Shown piece after piece: positions 63,912 to 64,000 of a stretch of DNA of 64,000 bases. The notes under the pieces are model-generated. The model had not been told where the DNA came from. It saw only the letters and a program-made list of their open reading frames with translations, and ran no database searches. The position numbers were made by a program, and so were the translations under genes. Positions within the stretch are counted from its first letter, which is position 1, and each line of letters starts with the position of its first letter. The DNA comes from Lachnospiraceae bacterium (GTDB taxonomy: Bacteria > Bacillota > Clostridia > Lachnospirales > Lachnospiraceae), in the NCBI GenBank assembly GCA_009779895.1, contig WRBB01000001.1:221988-285987 (forward strand). The letters run 5' to 3'.

Positions 63912-64000
63912 GGAGGGTTAGCGAAGTGGTCATAACGCGGCGGTCTTGAAAACCGTTTGAGGGCAACCTCACAAGAGTTCGAATCTCTTACCCTCCGCCA
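63912..64000 (+). tRNA. tRNA-Ser(UGA)
   Basis: 89 bases with encoded CCA at the end. Acceptor GGAGGGT pairs with ACCCTCC, anticodon loop CTTGAAA gives UGA, there is a long class II variable arm (TTGAGGGCAACCTCAC), and the T loop is GTTCGAAT. The gene ends exactly at the window edge. Confidence 0.97.

Noticed and set aside
1..64000. CRISPR array, insertion sequence or prophage
   Set aside because: No regularly spaced repeats, transposase, integrase or phage structural genes were found in the window.

Overview
The window is low-GC chromosomal DNA from a Gram-positive Clostridia bacterium, most likely Lachnospiraceae. Evidence: strong AGGAGG ribosome binding sites with frequent TTG/GTG starts, typical sigma-A promoters, the Firmicutes order of the S10-spc-alpha ribosomal operon, Cys4 zinc forms of S14, L36 and adenylate kinase, and an L17 (178 aa) with the long internal insertion I associate with Lachnospiraceae. 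No phage, transposase or CRISPR array is visible.

Layout. (1) 1-624: the end of an unrecognised protein cut by the window edge. (2) 747-8100, minus strand: an operon for a complete 2-oxoacid/acetoin-type dehydrogenase complex (E1alpha, E1beta, E2, E3) with a class II aldolase-like protein between E1beta and E2 and an FGGY sugar kinase at the end. (3) 8159-10900, minus: DeoR regulator, lipoate-protein ligase and lipoyl synthase, which can lipoylate that complex. (4) 11022-23337, plus: LacI regulator, sugar ABC importer, split transketolase, GlpK-like kinase, zinc polyol dehydrogenase, dihydroxyacetone-kinase-type DhaK/DhaL, and divergent triose-phosphate-isomerase-like and RpiB-like isomerases. 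Together they look like a route for a short polyol or ketose, best fitting a four-carbon polyol entering metabolism as erythrose 4-phosphate. (5) 23325-28132: small membrane proteins, an alpha/beta hydrolase, a VTT protein, an MprF-type DUF2156 protein and a methyltransferase. (6) 28164-38552: a second sugar ABC system with ROK and DeoR regulators, zinc dehydrogenase, xylulokinase-like FGGY kinase, class II aldolase and PfkB kinase. (7) 38645-54427: the S10-spc-alpha cluster from rpsJ to rplQ with secY, adk, infA and rpoA; map is absent. (8) 54453-61351: a split purine end-pathway (PurO-type IMP cyclohydrolase plus stand-alone AICAR formyltransferase), then tsaE, a tsaB-rimI fusion, an RNase Z-like gene, tsaD and an XpaC-like membrane protein. 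(9) 61391-64000: iron alcohol dehydrogenase, VanZ-like and GNAT proteins, and a tRNA-Ser(UGA) gene preceded by a duplicated 5' half of the same tRNA.

How it works together. The first 38 kb is carbohydrate accessory DNA: two binding-protein importers, three FGGY kinases, two zinc polyol dehydrogenases, two class II aldolase homologues (one with altered catalytic residues), four regulators of three families and a thiamine/lipoate-dependent dehydrogenase complex. The best candidates for undescribed biology are the tetritol-like operon of region 4, whose kinase and isomerases carry substrate-site changes that fit an unusual small acyclic substrate, and the aldolase-containing dehydrogenase operon of region 2. 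Regions 7 and 8 are core housekeeping with several structural curiosities.
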